From Clostridia bacterium (GTDB lineage: Bacteria > Bacillota > Clostridia > Oscillospirales > CAG-272): a stretch of DNA of 32,603 nt. Location: the NCBI GenBank assembly GCA_900767415.1, contig CAAFYZ010000035.1, positions 1 to 32,603 of the forward strand. Direction: 5' to 3'. Of the stretch, positions 15,918 to 23,870 are shown in pieces; position 1 is the stretch's first letter, and each line of letters opens with the position of its first letter. The notes under the pieces are model-generated. The model had not been told where the DNA came from and made no database searches. It was given only the letters and a program-made list of their open reading frames with translations. The position numbers and the translations under genes are program-made.

Positions 15918-16397
15918 TTATCGGACGGTAAGAGCGGCGGTGCGGTAGGGGAGGAGTGTCGCGAGGGTCGCGGGCGACATCTCAACCTGAAAGCCGATTT
16001 TCCCCGCGCTGAAAAAGAAACGGTCGAGTGCCGCGACGCTTTCGTCGATCACGGTCGGAAAGGTTTTTTTCATACCGAGAGGAGAACAGCCGCCGTGGAT
16101 ATAGCCGGTCAGAGGGAGCAGGTCTTTCGACTTGATCATCTCGATGCTCTTTTCGCCGACGGCAGAGGCGGCACGCTTGAGATCCAGTTCTTTTTCCACC
16201 GGGACGAGGAAGACGTAGTGTGCACCGCTTTTCCCGACGGTCACCAGAGTCTTGAAGACTTTTTCGGGCGGCTCTCCGAGTGCGGCGGCGACTTCCGTGC
16301 CGGAGATTGCGCCGGATTGTAAATAATTGTGCGCAGTATATTCGATTTTCTTCTGATCGAGCAGACGCATGACGTTGGTTTTTTCTTCTTGTTTCAC
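15918..16397 (-). CDS. ybaK: Cys-tRNA(Pro) deacylase, YbaK/EbsC family
   Basis: This 159-residue cytoplasmic editing enzyme removes cysteine wrongly attached to tRNA-Pro. It has the family's VFKTLV segment with the catalytic-site lysine, followed by YVFLVPVEKELDLK, and the GGCSPLG loop with downstream FPTVIDE. Length is normal. The start is GTG at 16395-16397, with an AGGAG rather far upstream (about 13 bases). A later ATG at 16370 has no better site and would trim the first strand. It is transcribed divergently from the MATE gene at 16602. Confidence 0.92.
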   Translation of the reverse strand: MKQEEKTNVMRLLDQKKIEYTAHNYLQSGAISGTEVAAALGEPPEKVFKTLVTVGKSGAHYVFLVPVEKELDLKRAASAVGEKSIEMIKSKDLLPLTGYIHGGCSPLGMKKTFPTVIDESVAALDRFFFSAGKIGFQVEMSPATLATLLPYRTAALTVR

Positions 16398-16472
16398 GGC
16401 TTTTCTTTCGCTCCTTCGGACGGTTTTTCGCTTTTTTGTCGGGTGGGACTTTCGATACGTTGTCCGATGCCC

Positions 16473-16501
16473 AGTATAGCATATAATTCACAAAAAGGCA
16501 A
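16473..16501 (-). promoter_or_regulatory. Promoter of ybaK
   Basis: On the minus strand TTGCCT (16496-16501), 17 bases and TATACT (16473-16478) lie about 75 bases upstream of the GTG start. Confidence 0.75.
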
Positions 16502-16522
16502 GAATTTTTTTTGAAAAACCGA

Positions 16523-16551
16523 TTGACAAACCGCCTTTCCGTGAGTATAAT
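16523..16551 (+). promoter_or_regulatory. Promoter of the second MATE gene
   Basis: TTGACA (16523-16528), 17 bases and TATAAT (16546-16551) are a perfect consensus. It is back to back with the ybaK promoter, 21 bases apart. Confidence 0.92.
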
Positions 16552-16601
16552 CGTCTTGTCGAAAAAGAAGATACTGTTTTTTACCGTCGGAGGACTTCGG
16601 T

Positions 16602-18068
16602 ATGAAAAAAATCATAACCCGCATAAAGGCACACCGCGCCGAGCCGACCGATCTGACGACCGGCTCTTCCGCAGGCATTATTTTCCGATTTTCTCTCCCC
16701 GTCATTCTTTCTTATTTTTTACAGCAGATTTACACCTTGAGCGACGCTATCATCGTCGGTCAGACGCTGAGCGCGGACGAGGTCGCCGGCGTGAACGACA
16801 CGGGCGCGCTGATCTTCATCTTTTTGCAGTTCGCCTTCGGGGTCAGCGCGGGATTCTGCGTGGTGACCGGCTGTCGGGTCGGCGCGCGGGACGAGGCGGG
16901 CGTTCGCCGTTCTCTCGCGACGCAGATCTATCTTTCCGCGGCGTTGACGGTGGCACTGACCGCGACGGCGCTTCTCCTTTTGAATCCTCTTCTCGCGTGG
17001 ATTCACGTGACACCCGACAACCCGTCGGTATATCGGGCGGCGTACACCTATTGCGCCTTGATTTTTGCGGGGATCGGGGCACAGCTTTTCTACAATTTTA
17101 TCTGTTCGTTTTTGCGCAGTCTCGGCGATTCGGTCACCCCGCTTCTGTTTTTGCTTTTTTCGACGGTCCTGAACATTGCGCTTGACCTTTGCTTTATTCT
17201 TTTTCTTCGCATGGGGGTAGCGGGCGCGGCAATCGCTACGGTGCTGGCACAGCTGATCAGCACGATCGCCTGCTTCGTTTATACCTTCCTTCGCTATCCG
17301 CAGGTGCGCCTGCATAAAGAAGATTTTCGCGTGTCGCGTGCGGATATTTCGTTGCATCTTGTCCGCGGCATTCCGCTCGGTCTTCAGTTTTCCGTCCTCG
17401 CGATCGGCATTATCGCCATGCAGGCGGGTGTGGTAAAATTCGATATGTCGGACGGCGTCATCGTGTCGAACGCGGCGCAGAACGGTTTCGGAGCCGCGAA
17501 CAAACTGGCGAATCTGATCGCCACGCCGATCTCGGGTCTCGGGACGGCGATGACGAGTTTTGCATCGCAGAATCTCGGGGCGGGGAAGTTCGATCGTATC
17601 CGTCGCGGGACGGTACAGGCGCTCGGCATGATGACGGTGACGGCACTGGTGTCGGTCGCTCTCGGACTTGTCGCCACGATAGGCGGCGGGTATCTCTATC
17701 TGTTTTTGAGCGCCGATAAGGTGACGGCGGAGACGATCCGTTACGGGAACACGTTGCTCTATGTGGATTTTGCCATGCTTCTGTTTCTCGGCTTCATCTT
17801 CGTGGTGCGCAATGCGGTGCAGGGAATCGGAAGATCCGGGTTCGTCCTCCTTGCGGGCGGGGCGGAACTTGTCGCCCGTGTTCTCGTCTGCACCTTTCTT
17901 CCCGCCGCATTCGCGGGCGGTGAGGTCAGCGCGGCGGCACCCGCCATTGCCTTTTACGCGCTTTGCGCCGCCGACCCGTGCGCGTGGATTGCGTCGGACC
18001 TTGTGTTGCTCATCCCCTTCGTTCGGAATATTTGCCGCATGGATTATCGGTATGCGATGAAAAAGTGA
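16602..18068 (+). CDS. MATE family efflux transporter
   Basis: This 488-residue inner-membrane antiporter of the multidrug and toxin extrusion family is expected to have 12 helices. Characteristic segments are SLPVILSYFLQQIYTLSDAIIVG near the N-terminus, FICSFLRSLGDSVTPLLFLL, and SFASQNLGAGKFDRIRRG in the second half. It is longer than the first MATE (442) because of an N-terminal basic stretch and a longer tail. GGAGG precedes the ATG. It is a single gene under a consensus promoter. Substrate is unknown. Confidence 0.92.
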   Translation: MKKIITRIKAHRAEPTDLTTGSSAGIIFRFSLPVILSYFLQQIYTLSDAIIVGQTLSADEVAGVNDTGALIFIFLQFAFGVSAGFCVVTGCRVGARDEAGVRRSLATQIYLSAALTVALTATALLLLNPLLAWIHVTPDNPSVYRAAYTYCALIFAGIGAQLFYNFICSFLRSLGDSVTPLLFLLFSTVLNIALDLCFILFLRMGVAGAAIATVLAQLISTIACFVYTFLRYPQVRLHKEDFRVSRADISLHLVRGIPLGLQFSVLAIGIIAMQAGVVKFDMSDGVIVSNAAQNGFGAANKLANLIATPISGLGTAMTSFASQNLGAGKFDRIRRGTVQALGMMTVTALVSVALGLVATIGGGYLYLFLSADKVTAETIRYGNTLLYVDFAMLLFLGFIFVVRNAVQGIGRSGFVLLAGGAELVARVLVCTFLPAAFAGGEVSAAAPAIAFYALCAADPCAWIASDLVLLIPFVRNICRMDYRYAMKK

Positions 18069-18089
18069 GTTCCGCCGAAAAATTTTGTG

Positions 18090-18104
18090 GATATACGGTA
18101 TATC
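18090..18104. promoter_or_regulatory. Palindrome next to the RHH-SLOG promoter (candidate operator)
   Basis: A perfect inverted repeat GATATAC-G-GTATATC lies three bases upstream of the -35 box TTGACA. Ribbon-helix-helix proteins bind short inverted repeats near their own promoters, so this is a plausible autoregulatory site. That assignment is inference from position and symmetry. Confidence 0.5.
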
Positions 18105-18107
18105 TAT

Positions 18108-18138
18108 TTGACACATTTTGCTTTGCTTTTCCTGTAAA
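18108..18138 (+). promoter_or_regulatory. Probable promoter of the RHH-SLOG pair
   Basis: TTGACA (18108-18113) is a perfect -35. The best -10 candidate is TGTAAA (18133-18138) with a long 19-base spacer. Such a suboptimal spacer often accompanies regulated promoters. Confidence 0.5.
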
Positions 18139-18164
18139 ATGGAGACATCTTACAGCAGAGCGAA

Positions 18165-18389
18165 GTGAAAATTGTGGCAATTAAGAGTGTATCCATACGC
18201 ATTGACGAAAAAATGCTTTCCGATCTCGGCTTCGTGGCTACTTATGAAGGGCGATCGGTCAACAGTCATATTCTTGTACTGATCCGGGAAAATATCAAAA
18301 ACTTCGAGATGCAGAACGGACAGATTGCCTCCGACTGTGTTCCTCCGGAAAAATCCGTCAAACCGACACGAAAGAAAAAGGCGGATTAG
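18165..18389 (+). CDS. Ribbon-helix-helix (Arc-type) DNA-binding protein
   Basis: This protein of 74 residues (71 if the second in-frame GTG at 18174 is used) has the N-terminal pattern AIKSVSIRIDEKMLSDLGFV, which is a beta strand plus first helix of the Arc/MetJ ribbon-helix-helix fold. It continues with YEGRSVNSHILVLIRENIKNFE as the second helix and a basic tail. Such proteins act as dimeric repressors or antitoxins. No ATG start is available in frame; both GTG codons have weak ribosome sites. The next gene starts two bases after its stop, so the two are surely translated together. It probably regulates its own promoter through the palindrome at 18090-18104. Confidence 0.75.
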   Translation: MKIVAIKSVSIRIDEKMLSDLGFVATYEGRSVNSHILVLIRENIKNFEMQNGQIASDCVPPEKSVKPTRKKKAD

Positions 18390-18391
18390 AT

Positions 18392-18856
18392 ATGTATACC
18401 GTCAGTTTTTTCGGGCATCGGTTTCTTGACCGTTTCTCTCCGATTGAAGAAAAACTTGTTCCTTATTTGCAGCGATGGCTTGAAAAAGAAGAATATACGG
18501 AATTTTTGGTCGGACGAGACGGCGATTTCGATCAATTGGTGACCTCTGCCGTTCTCCGTACAAGACGGGGGAAAGGGAATCGGAACAATCGGTTGATTTG
18601 GGTCATGCCGTATCCGAAAGCCGAATATTTGCAGAACCCCGAAGATTTTGAGAGCTACTACGATGAGATAGAGATTTGCGCGGCGTCGGAAAAAACGTAT
18701 CCGAAGGCGGCAATCGGCGTTCGCAACCGAGCGATGGTAGATCGTTCGGACTGTTGCGTCTTTTATGTAGAACATCCGACGGGCGGCGCGTGGCAGACTT
18801 TGAAATATGCCGAAAAGCAGGGGAAAACCGTTTTGAATTTAGCAGAGAACCGCTGA
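18392..18856 (+). CDS. SLOG-domain protein, YpsA/DUF1273-like
   Basis: This 154-residue protein is of the SLOG (SMF/DprA-LOG) Rossmann-like superfamily, near YpsA/DUF1273. Visible marks are the N-terminal SFFGHR, GRDGDFDQLV in the glycine loop position, and the C-terminal NRAMVDRSDCCVFYV and GGAWQTLKYAEKQGKTVLNL. SLOG proteins bind nucleotides or nucleotide-derived ligands, and several act as sensors or effectors in phage defence. The catalytic role here is not known. AAAGGCGG at the end of the RHH gene serves as ribosome site, and the genes are two bases apart. The stop codon lies inside the terminator hairpin. Confidence 0.8.
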   Translation: MYTVSFFGHRFLDRFSPIEEKLVPYLQRWLEKEEYTEFLVGRDGDFDQLVTSAVLRTRRGKGNRNNRLIWVMPYPKAEYLQNPEDFESYYDEIEICAASEKTYPKAAIGVRNRAMVDRSDCCVFYVEHPTGGAWQTLKYAEKQGKTVLNLAENR

Positions 18857-18885
18857 CGCCCGGGGCGTCGGCGGTTCTCTTTTTT
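18845..18885 (+). terminator. Terminator overlapping the SLOG stop codon
   Basis: The stem 18845-18853 with 18871-18879 (GAGAACCGC/GCGGTTCTC) extends inward through GACGCC/GGCGTC and is followed by six T. The TGA stop at 18854-18856 is inside the hairpin. Confidence 0.92.
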
Positions 18886-18934
18886 CGGCAGGAAGGCACA
18901 AAGGAAATTTTGCGGGCGGAAAATCAAAAAAATC

Positions 18935-18963
18935 TTGCTTTTTCCGACGGAATGTGCTATGAT
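18935..18963 (+). promoter_or_regulatory. Promoter of the isomerase-SDR operon
   Basis: TTGCTT (18935-18940), 17 bases and TATGAT (18958-18963) lie about 40 bases before the ATG at 19002. Confidence 0.8.
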
Positions 18964-19001
18964 ATGCTTATCATTGATTTATCGGATCGGGGTAGAAAAC
19001 C

Positions 19002-19919
19002 ATGAAAATCGGATTGACAAGTTACAGTCTGAACGAAGACATTACCACAGGGAAAAAAACCATTTTGGACGCCATGCGCTTTGCGGCAGAGAACGGTGCG
19101 GAACACATGGAGATCGTTCCGTTCGGTTTTACGCTGTACGATGACAAGACGGGAGAATTCAACGAGCCGCTGATCGCCGAGATCCGCTCGCTCTCTTCGG
19201 CACTCTCCCTTCCGCTTTCCGACTATGCCGTCCTCGCCAATTTGCTTTCGGACGATGCGGGAGAGAGACGGGCAGAGGTCGAACGGCTGAAACGCCATAT
19301 CGACGTCGCGCATAAACTCGGCGTGCCGATGATGCGCCACGACATTTCTTCTTTCCGCCGTCCTCTGGAACTGAATACGCCGTTGGCATTTGAAAAATAC
19401 TTCCCCTACGCGGTGGAAGGCGCGAGAGAACTCGCCGATTACGCCGCGGGTTACGGCATCACGACCCTGCTCGAAAACCACGGCTTCTTCGTCAACGGTT
19501 CCGACCGTGTGATTCGCCTTGTGGATGCCGTCGGACGGGAAAATTACGGACTTCTTCTCGATACGGGCAACTTCGCCTGCGTCGACGAGAATACGCTCGT
19601 GGCGGTGAAAAAATGCGCACCGTATGCGAAGATGGTGCATCTGAAGGACTTCTACATTCGCCGTGCCGACCGTCTGACGGGCGTCGGCGGACTCTTCCGC
19701 TGTGACGCGGGGTCGTGGTTCTCGACGAACTCGGGAGAATATATGCTCCGCGGGTCGATTCTCGCGCAGGGCGATCTCGATGTATGGAACACGCTGAAGA
19801 CGATTCGCGACAGCGGATACGACGGGTATGTCTCGGTAGAATTCGAGGGGATGGAAAACGGCGAGGTCGGCAGTATCGTCGGTATGAATGCCGCGCGCCA
19901 TATTCTCGCCAATGTCTGA
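19002..19919 (+). CDS. Sugar phosphate isomerase/epimerase-like TIM-barrel protein
   Basis: This 305-residue protein belongs to the xylose-isomerase-like TIM-barrel family (AP endonuclease 2 fold). Expected metal ligands are visible: E158 (LLENHG), D187 (LLDTGN), H213 (MVHLKD) and E280 (VSVEFEG). Members isomerise or epimerise sugars, inositols and related polyols. The substrate is not evident. The next gene, a short-chain dehydrogenase, overlaps its last bases, so the pair may carry out an isomerisation and an oxidoreduction on the same polyol. A promoter with 17-base spacing lies directly upstream. Confidence 0.85.
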   Translation: MKIGLTSYSLNEDITTGKKTILDAMRFAAENGAEHMEIVPFGFTLYDDKTGEFNEPLIAEIRSLSSALSLPLSDYAVLANLLSDDAGERRAEVERLKRHIDVAHKLGVPMMRHDISSFRRPLELNTPLAFEKYFPYAVEGARELADYAAGYGITTLLENHGFFVNGSDRVIRLVDAVGRENYGLLLDTGNFACVDENTLVAVKKCAPYAKMVHLKDFYIRRADRLTGVGGLFRCDAGSWFSTNSGEYMLRGSILAQGDLDVWNTLKTIRDSGYDGYVSVEFEGMENGEVGSIVGMNAARHILANV

Positions 19920-20721
19920 GCGGACGATGCGATACGCTCTGATCACCGGGGCGTACGGCGGTATGGGGCGCGCGGTAACGCGCGCCCTTCTTCGTGAGGG
20001 ATACTTTGTTTTTGCGCTGGATCGGAACGTCGGGGAGAGGGAAGAGAATCTTCTGCCGATCGCGGTCGATCTGACAGAAGAAGAGAGCGTTGCGGCGGCA
20101 TATTCCGCCGTTTGTTCCGTCACCGACAGACTGGATGCGATACTTCATTTTGCGGGAATCTATATGCTCGATTCCCTTGTGGAAATGGAAAGTGCGGCAT
20201 TCGACAAAATTCTGCGGGTGAATCTGTATTCTGCCTTTTTTGTAAATAAAACTTTTCTTCCGCTGATGAAAAGCGGGACGAAAGTGCTGATGACGACCAG
20301 CGAGCTCGCACCGCTCGACCCGCTTCCGTTCACCGGAATCTATGCTGTAACAAAGGCGGCACTCGATAAATACGCCTACGCGCTCTGCATGGAACTTCAG
20401 CTTCTCGGCATCTCGGTTTCGGTTCTTCGTGCCGGAGCGGTAAAGACGGGGATGCTCGGCGCGTCGGTGGCGGCACTCGACGCTTTTTGCGAAAAGACGG
20501 TGCATTACCGCACGGGGGCGCGTCGGTTTCACGACGTGGTCGATCGAGTGGAGGCAAAGAGCGTTCCGCCCGAGGCGGTGGCAAAAAAGGTCGCGAAGAT
20601 CCTCGCGAAAAAGCACCCGGCGTTCGCCTATTCGATCAACCGAAACCCCGCTCTCCGACTTCTTTCTCTCCTGCCGAAGCGTTGGCAGTGCAGGATCATA
20701 CGAAAGATATTGGAAAAATAA
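19912..20721 (+). CDS. Short-chain dehydrogenase/reductase (SDR)
   Basis: This NAD(P)-dependent oxidoreductase has 269 residues from the chosen ATG. The cofactor motif TGAYGGMG (12-19), HFAG in place of the usual NNAG, active-site S130, and the YAVTK pair Y144/K148 are all present. The C-terminal tail is basic, with hydrophobic residues (RLLSLLPKRWQCRIIRKIL) that could touch a membrane. The ATG at 19912 overlaps the upstream stop by eight bases, which suggests coupling; an ATG at 19927 is an equally possible start, and neither has a strong ribosome site. Substrate is unknown. Confidence 0.85.
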   Translation: MSERTMRYALITGAYGGMGRAVTRALLREGYFVFALDRNVGEREENLLPIAVDLTEEESVAAAYSAVCSVTDRLDAILHFAGIYMLDSLVEMESAAFDKILRVNLYSAFFVNKTFLPLMKSGTKVLMTTSELAPLDPLPFTGIYAVTKAALDKYAYALCMELQLLGISVSVLRAGAVKTGMLGASVAALDAFCEKTVHYRTGARRFHDVVDRVEAKSVPPEAVAKKVAKILAKKHPAFAYSINRNPALRLLSLLPKRWQCRIIRKILEK

Positions 20722-20796
20722 GGGCTCGCCGTGCGCATCACGGCGAATGAAGAAAAAATACAAAAGGCGGACAGCCGTGCGAACCGCCGTAAATAC

Positions 20797-20833
20797 AAAA
20801 ACCGCCTTGTCGGACATCGACAAGGCGGTTTTT
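20797..20833 (+). terminator. Terminator after the SDR gene
   Basis: A perfect 16-bp stem (20797-20812 with 20818-20833, AAAAACCGCC.../...GGCGGTTTTT) has a 5-base loop and ends in a run of T. It is 75 bases after the SDR stop and may work in both directions. Confidence 0.9.
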
Positions 20834-20917
20834 CGGTGCGGCAAACCTGAAAAAAAGCGGGAATTTTCGGAAAATGACGGTTTTGCACGTTTTTTTCGCA
20901 AAAATGACGACGGACGC

Positions 20918-20946
20918 TTGAATTGTGAGGAAAAATCTGTTATACT
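20918..20946 (+). promoter_or_regulatory. Promoter of the MerR gene
   Basis: TTGAAT (20918-20923), 17 bases and TATACT (20941-20946) lie about 75 bases upstream of the chosen ATG. Confidence 0.75.
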
Positions 20947-21022
20947 CGGAAGTAAGAAGAGAAGAGATCTTCCTATCGAGAGTATAAAAGTCTATGGCAG
21001 GATGAGAGTTTCGGGAGGGGTT

Positions 21023-21868
21023 ATGCAAAAAGATTTGCTTTCCATCGGGAAGATGGCACAGATGAACCGACTGACGGTGGCGACGCTTCGGCTATATGAC
21101 GAGATGGGACTTTTGACACCGCGGTACAAAGATCCCGAGAGCGGGTATCGCTATTACGACATTACGCAGAATGCGCGGCTTGACATGATCGCTTATATGA
21201 AAGAGCTCGGCATGAGTCTTGCGGAGGTCGCCGATGTACTGAAAAAAGAAGACATCACGCGCATCGAGACGATCCTGATCCGCAAGAACGAGCAGATTCA
21301 CCGACAGATGCGGGAACTGAAATCCCGCCACAACGCGGTGGAGCGCGCGATCGCCAGTGTAGAGCGGTACCGAAAATCGCCGGCGAAAGGGACGACGACG
21401 CTTGAATATATCGACCGCCGCTACCTTGTGGGGCTTCCGTGCCGAAAGAATTTTTACGAGACGGACATCCGCACTTACGAAGAAGAACTTCTGATGCTAC
21501 GTCAGTCTCTGATGGAGCGGGGGCTGTCGCACGTCCATTCGTATGCGACGGGGACGAGCATCGCGGGGGAGGATTTTCTGCACGGGCGACTGGTGGCGAA
21601 GAGTGTTTTCGTTTTCGTCGATCACAAGGACACCGACCGCTTCCGCGACGCAGTGATTCTCGACAGCGGGATGTATGCGTGCATTTATCTTGACAGTTAC
21701 GACGACGAGATCGGCTATGCGCATCAGTTGCTCGCGACCTGTAAAGAGAACGGATGGCGGATCGCCGGGGATTATATCTGCGAGGTGCTGACGGAATTCA
21801 ACGTGTTCGACGGAGATCGGCGCGGGATGTTTTTGCGCTTGCAGGTTCCCGTGCAGTTTCGCGAATAG
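21023..21868 (+). CDS. MerR family transcriptional regulator with effector-binding domain
   Basis: The 281-residue protein starts with a winged helix MerR domain (about 4-75: LLSIGKMAQMNRLTVATLRL, YDEMGLLTPRY, YRYYD) and a linker helix (about 76-125). The C-terminal half (about 130-281) looks like a GyrI/BmrR-type ligand domain, as in multidrug-responsive activators. I chose the ATG at 21023, with GGAGG close upstream. The in-frame ORF reaches back to 20747 but would run through a terminator and the promoter. The usual MerR targets have 19-base spacers; the only promoter near here has 17. Its target may be an efflux gene elsewhere. Confidence 0.88.
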   Translation: MQKDLLSIGKMAQMNRLTVATLRLYDEMGLLTPRYKDPESGYRYYDITQNARLDMIAYMKELGMSLAEVADVLKKEDITRIETILIRKNEQIHRQMRELKSRHNAVERAIASVERYRKSPAKGTTTLEYIDRRYLVGLPCRKNFYETDIRTYEEELLMLRQSLMERGLSHVHSYATGTSIAGEDFLHGRLVAKSVFVFVDHKDTDRFRDAVILDSGMYACIYLDSYDDEIGYAHQLLATCKENGWRIAGDYICEVLTEFNVFDGDRRGMFLRLQVPVQFRE

Positions 21869-21920
21869 AGCGCTCCGATTTTTTCAAAATTGTAAACTTT
21901 CTGTTTTTTTCTTCGTCTGC

Positions 21921-21951
21921 TTGACTCTCTTCTTACAGGAGGGTATATAAT
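21921..21951 (+). promoter_or_regulatory. Probable promoter of the DapB-like dehydrogenase gene
   Basis: TTGACT (21921-21926) is followed by overlapping -10 candidates TATATA at 17-base spacing (21944-21949) and TATAAT at 19-base spacing (21946-21951). Confidence 0.7.
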
Positions 21952-22017
21952 AAAGTCGGAAGCCCGAGAGAAATCTCCGCTTATCCGAATTTTATAAAAT
22001 ACAAGGAGGCATTTCCC

Positions 22018-23043
22018 ATGGAAAAAATTAAAGTAGTGCAGTACGGTTGCGGCAAGATGAGCAAGTACATTCTGCGGTATCTGCATGAGCACGGTGCACA
22101 GATCGTCGGCGCGATCGACGTCAACCCGAAGGTCGTCGGACAGGATGTCGGTGATTTTGCCGGGCTCGGCGTCAAGACGGGCGTCATCATCTCGAACGAC
22201 GCGGACAAGGTTCTCGATTCGTGCGATGCCGATGTCGCGATCGTGACGCTGTTCAGCTTTATCGGCGATATTTATGAGCACGTGGAGAAGTGCGTCGCCC
22301 GCGGTATCAACGTGATTACCACCTGCGAAGAGGCCATTTACCCCTGGACGACCTCTGCCGCCGCCATCAACCGTCTGGACAGACTTGCCAAAGAGACGGG
22401 TTGCACGATTACGGGCAGCGGAATGCAGGATATTTTCTGGATCAACATGGTTGCGCTGGTTGCCGGCGGTTGCCACAAGATTACCAAGATCAAGGGTGCT
22501 TACAGCTACAACGTCGACGAATACGGACTTGCCCTTGCGAACGCGCACGGATGCGACCTGACGAAAGAAGAATTCGAGAAGAAGATTGCACACCCCGCAG
22601 AATTCGAGCCGTCCTACGCATGGAACGCCAGCGAAGCCCTCGCGAACAAGCTCGGTCTGACGGTAAAGTCGATCACGCAGAAGCACGTGCCCTGCATCAT
22701 CGACCACGATATTGAGTCCGCGACCCTCGGCAAGACCATCAAGGCGGGGCGTTGCATCGGTATGTCTGCCGTCGTCACCATCGAGACGATGCAGGGAATT
22801 ACCATCGAAGAAGAGACGATCGGCAAGGTGTACGGACCGGATGACGGCGATATGTGCGACTGGAAGATCTCCGGCGAGCCGGATACCGAGTTCCACGTTG
22901 TAAAGCCCGCGACGGTAGAGCATACCTGCGCCACGGTGGTCAACCGCCTGCCTGCGCTGATCGCCGCACCTGCCGGCTATGTTACCGCCGACCAGCTTGC
23001 GCCGAACGAATATCTGACCTATCCGATGGAGTTTTATCTCTGA
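22018..23043 (+). CDS. DapB-like NAD(P)-dependent dehydrogenase (2,4-diaminopentanoate dehydrogenase-like)
   Basis: This 341-residue protein has an N-terminal Rossmann domain similar to dihydrodipicolinate reductase (VVQYGCGKMSKYILRYL, then GAIDVNPKVVGQDVGD). A longer C-terminal domain seen in 2,4-diaminopentanoate dehydrogenases of clostridial ornithine fermentation follows. Other ornithine-pathway genes are not in the window, so the substrate is only a guess and another amino or keto acid is possible. A strong AAGGAGG site and a preference for codons such as AAG and ATC suggest high expression. It stands alone between its promoter and a terminator at 23146. Confidence 0.75.
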   Translation: MEKIKVVQYGCGKMSKYILRYLHEHGAQIVGAIDVNPKVVGQDVGDFAGLGVKTGVIISNDADKVLDSCDADVAIVTLFSFIGDIYEHVEKCVARGINVITTCEEAIYPWTTSAAAINRLDRLAKETGCTITGSGMQDIFWINMVALVAGGCHKITKIKGAYSYNVDEYGLALANAHGCDLTKEEFEKKIAHPAEFEPSYAWNASEALANKLGLTVKSITQKHVPCIIDHDIESATLGKTIKAGRCIGMSAVVTIETMQGITIEEETIGKVYGPDDGDMCDWKISGEPDTEFHVVKPATVEHTCATVVNRLPALIAAPAGYVTADQLAPNEYLTYPMEFYL

Positions 23044-23145
23044 TTTTTCCGAGCATAACTTCCCGTTTTTCAAAGCCGCGGCTCGATGCTTCGCTTCTTT
23101 CTGCCGAAAGTAGTGCCGCGTAAACTGAAAGAAAAAACGGTCGGA

Positions 23146-23179
23146 GAAAAGCGTGCATTTGAAAAAATGCACGCTTTTC
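23146..23179 (+). terminator. Terminator after the dehydrogenase gene
   Basis: A perfect 15-bp stem (23146-23160 with 23165-23179) has loop GAAA and is followed by TTGTCATTTT. The downstream T-tract is broken, but the stem itself ends in TTTTC. Confidence 0.75.
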
Positions 23180-23315
23180 TTGTCATTTTGCACCGTTTTC
23201 ACACCGAAACGGCAGAGCTCTCCGCCTTTTGAAAGAAAACGACGCGACAGAAAAAAAGAATTTTTCTCTCACATTTATGTGGTTTCCCCGCCGCGCGAGG
23301 GTGCACTTCTTCCTC

Positions 23316-23546
23316 CGAGATTTCACATCGACAGTCACGGACGCATTTTTTTGCGACGGGACTTTTCACGATCGGGTGAGGGTGGCGTGTTTTTTTCGAG
23401 ATTTCACATCGACAGTCACGGACGCATTTTTTTTGCGACGGGACGTTTCACGATCGGGCAAGGGTGGCGTGTTTTTTTTCGAGATTTCACATCGACAGCC
23501 ACGGACGCATTTTTTTGCGACGGGACGTTTCACGATCGGGCGAGGG
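23316..23546 (+). repeat. Tandem repeat, three units of 81-83 bp
   Basis: Units start at 23316, 23397 and 23480, each opening CGAGATTTCACATCGACAG and containing ACGGACGCATTTTTTT, GCGACGGGAC, TTTCACGATCGGG and GAGGG. Runs of 7-9 T vary in length between units. A partial unit precedes (about 23295) and degenerate pieces follow to about 23630. Because the T-run changes break the frame from unit to unit, the short ORFs here (up to 158 codons) are not convincing genes. Confidence 0.85.
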
Positions 23547-23698
23547 AAGAGCACCTCGCGAGTGAAACTCCGTGCAGGGGCGGACAACCGTTTTTTCGGA
23601 GCGGAAGTTTCGTCGGCAGGCGAGGGTAAGAACGACGCTTTCATCGCCGATCGGGACGAAAAAGATTCCGATTTCTCCCGCAAAAAGAAGGCAACCAC

Positions 23699-23727
23699 TT
23701 GACAATCGCTTTCTTTTTTGCTATACT
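23699..23727 (+). promoter_or_regulatory. Promoter upstream of the tRNA-Pro pair
   Basis: TTGACA (23699-23704), 17 bases and TATACT (23722-23727) lie 11 bases before the broken tRNA-Pro. Nothing between would stop transcription reaching the intact tRNA at 23916. Confidence 0.85.
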
Positions 23728-23738
23728 GGGTAAGCATC

Positions 23739-23776
23739 CGGGGTGTGGCGCAGTTGGTAGCGCGCGAAGTTTGGGA
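23739..23776 (+). pseudogene. Broken tRNA-Pro: 5' half only
   Basis: The acceptor 5' strand CGGGGTG, D arm and the 5' side of the anticodon arm through loop TTTGGGA (23770-23776) match tRNA-Pro(TGG). After the loop the sequence no longer pairs: the 3' stem CTTCG that should match CGAAG is missing, as is an acceptor CACCCCG. Scraps such as CCGC, TGAGCC and CGCC hint at a decayed 3' half. The break falls at the anticodon loop, a common crossover point for tyrosine recombinases. Confidence 0.75.
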
Positions 23777-23870
23777 GCGTGTGACCGCCTCGTGAGCCGA
23801 ACGCCGAAAGCTCGCGAAATCTCCGTTTTCCTCGCTTTTCCGCCGCCGTGTTCTTCGGCAAAAAACTTTT

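Noticed and set aside
16719..18116. 465-codon minus-strand frame opposite the second MATE gene
   Set aside because: Arg/His/Asp-rich shadow of a clear transporter, with no ribosome site worth noting.
20747..21022. N-terminal extension of the MerR protein
   Set aside because: It would cross a strong terminator and the likely promoter and adds a lysine/arginine-rich stretch without domain character.
23316..23546. CRISPR array
   Set aside because: The units are 81-83 bp and near-identical along their whole length, so there are no unique spacers, and no cas genes are present.
23153..23702. Two overlapping ORFs of about 157 codons across the 81-bp repeats
   Set aside because: T-run length differences shift the frame from one repeat to the next, and there is no ribosome site or homology.
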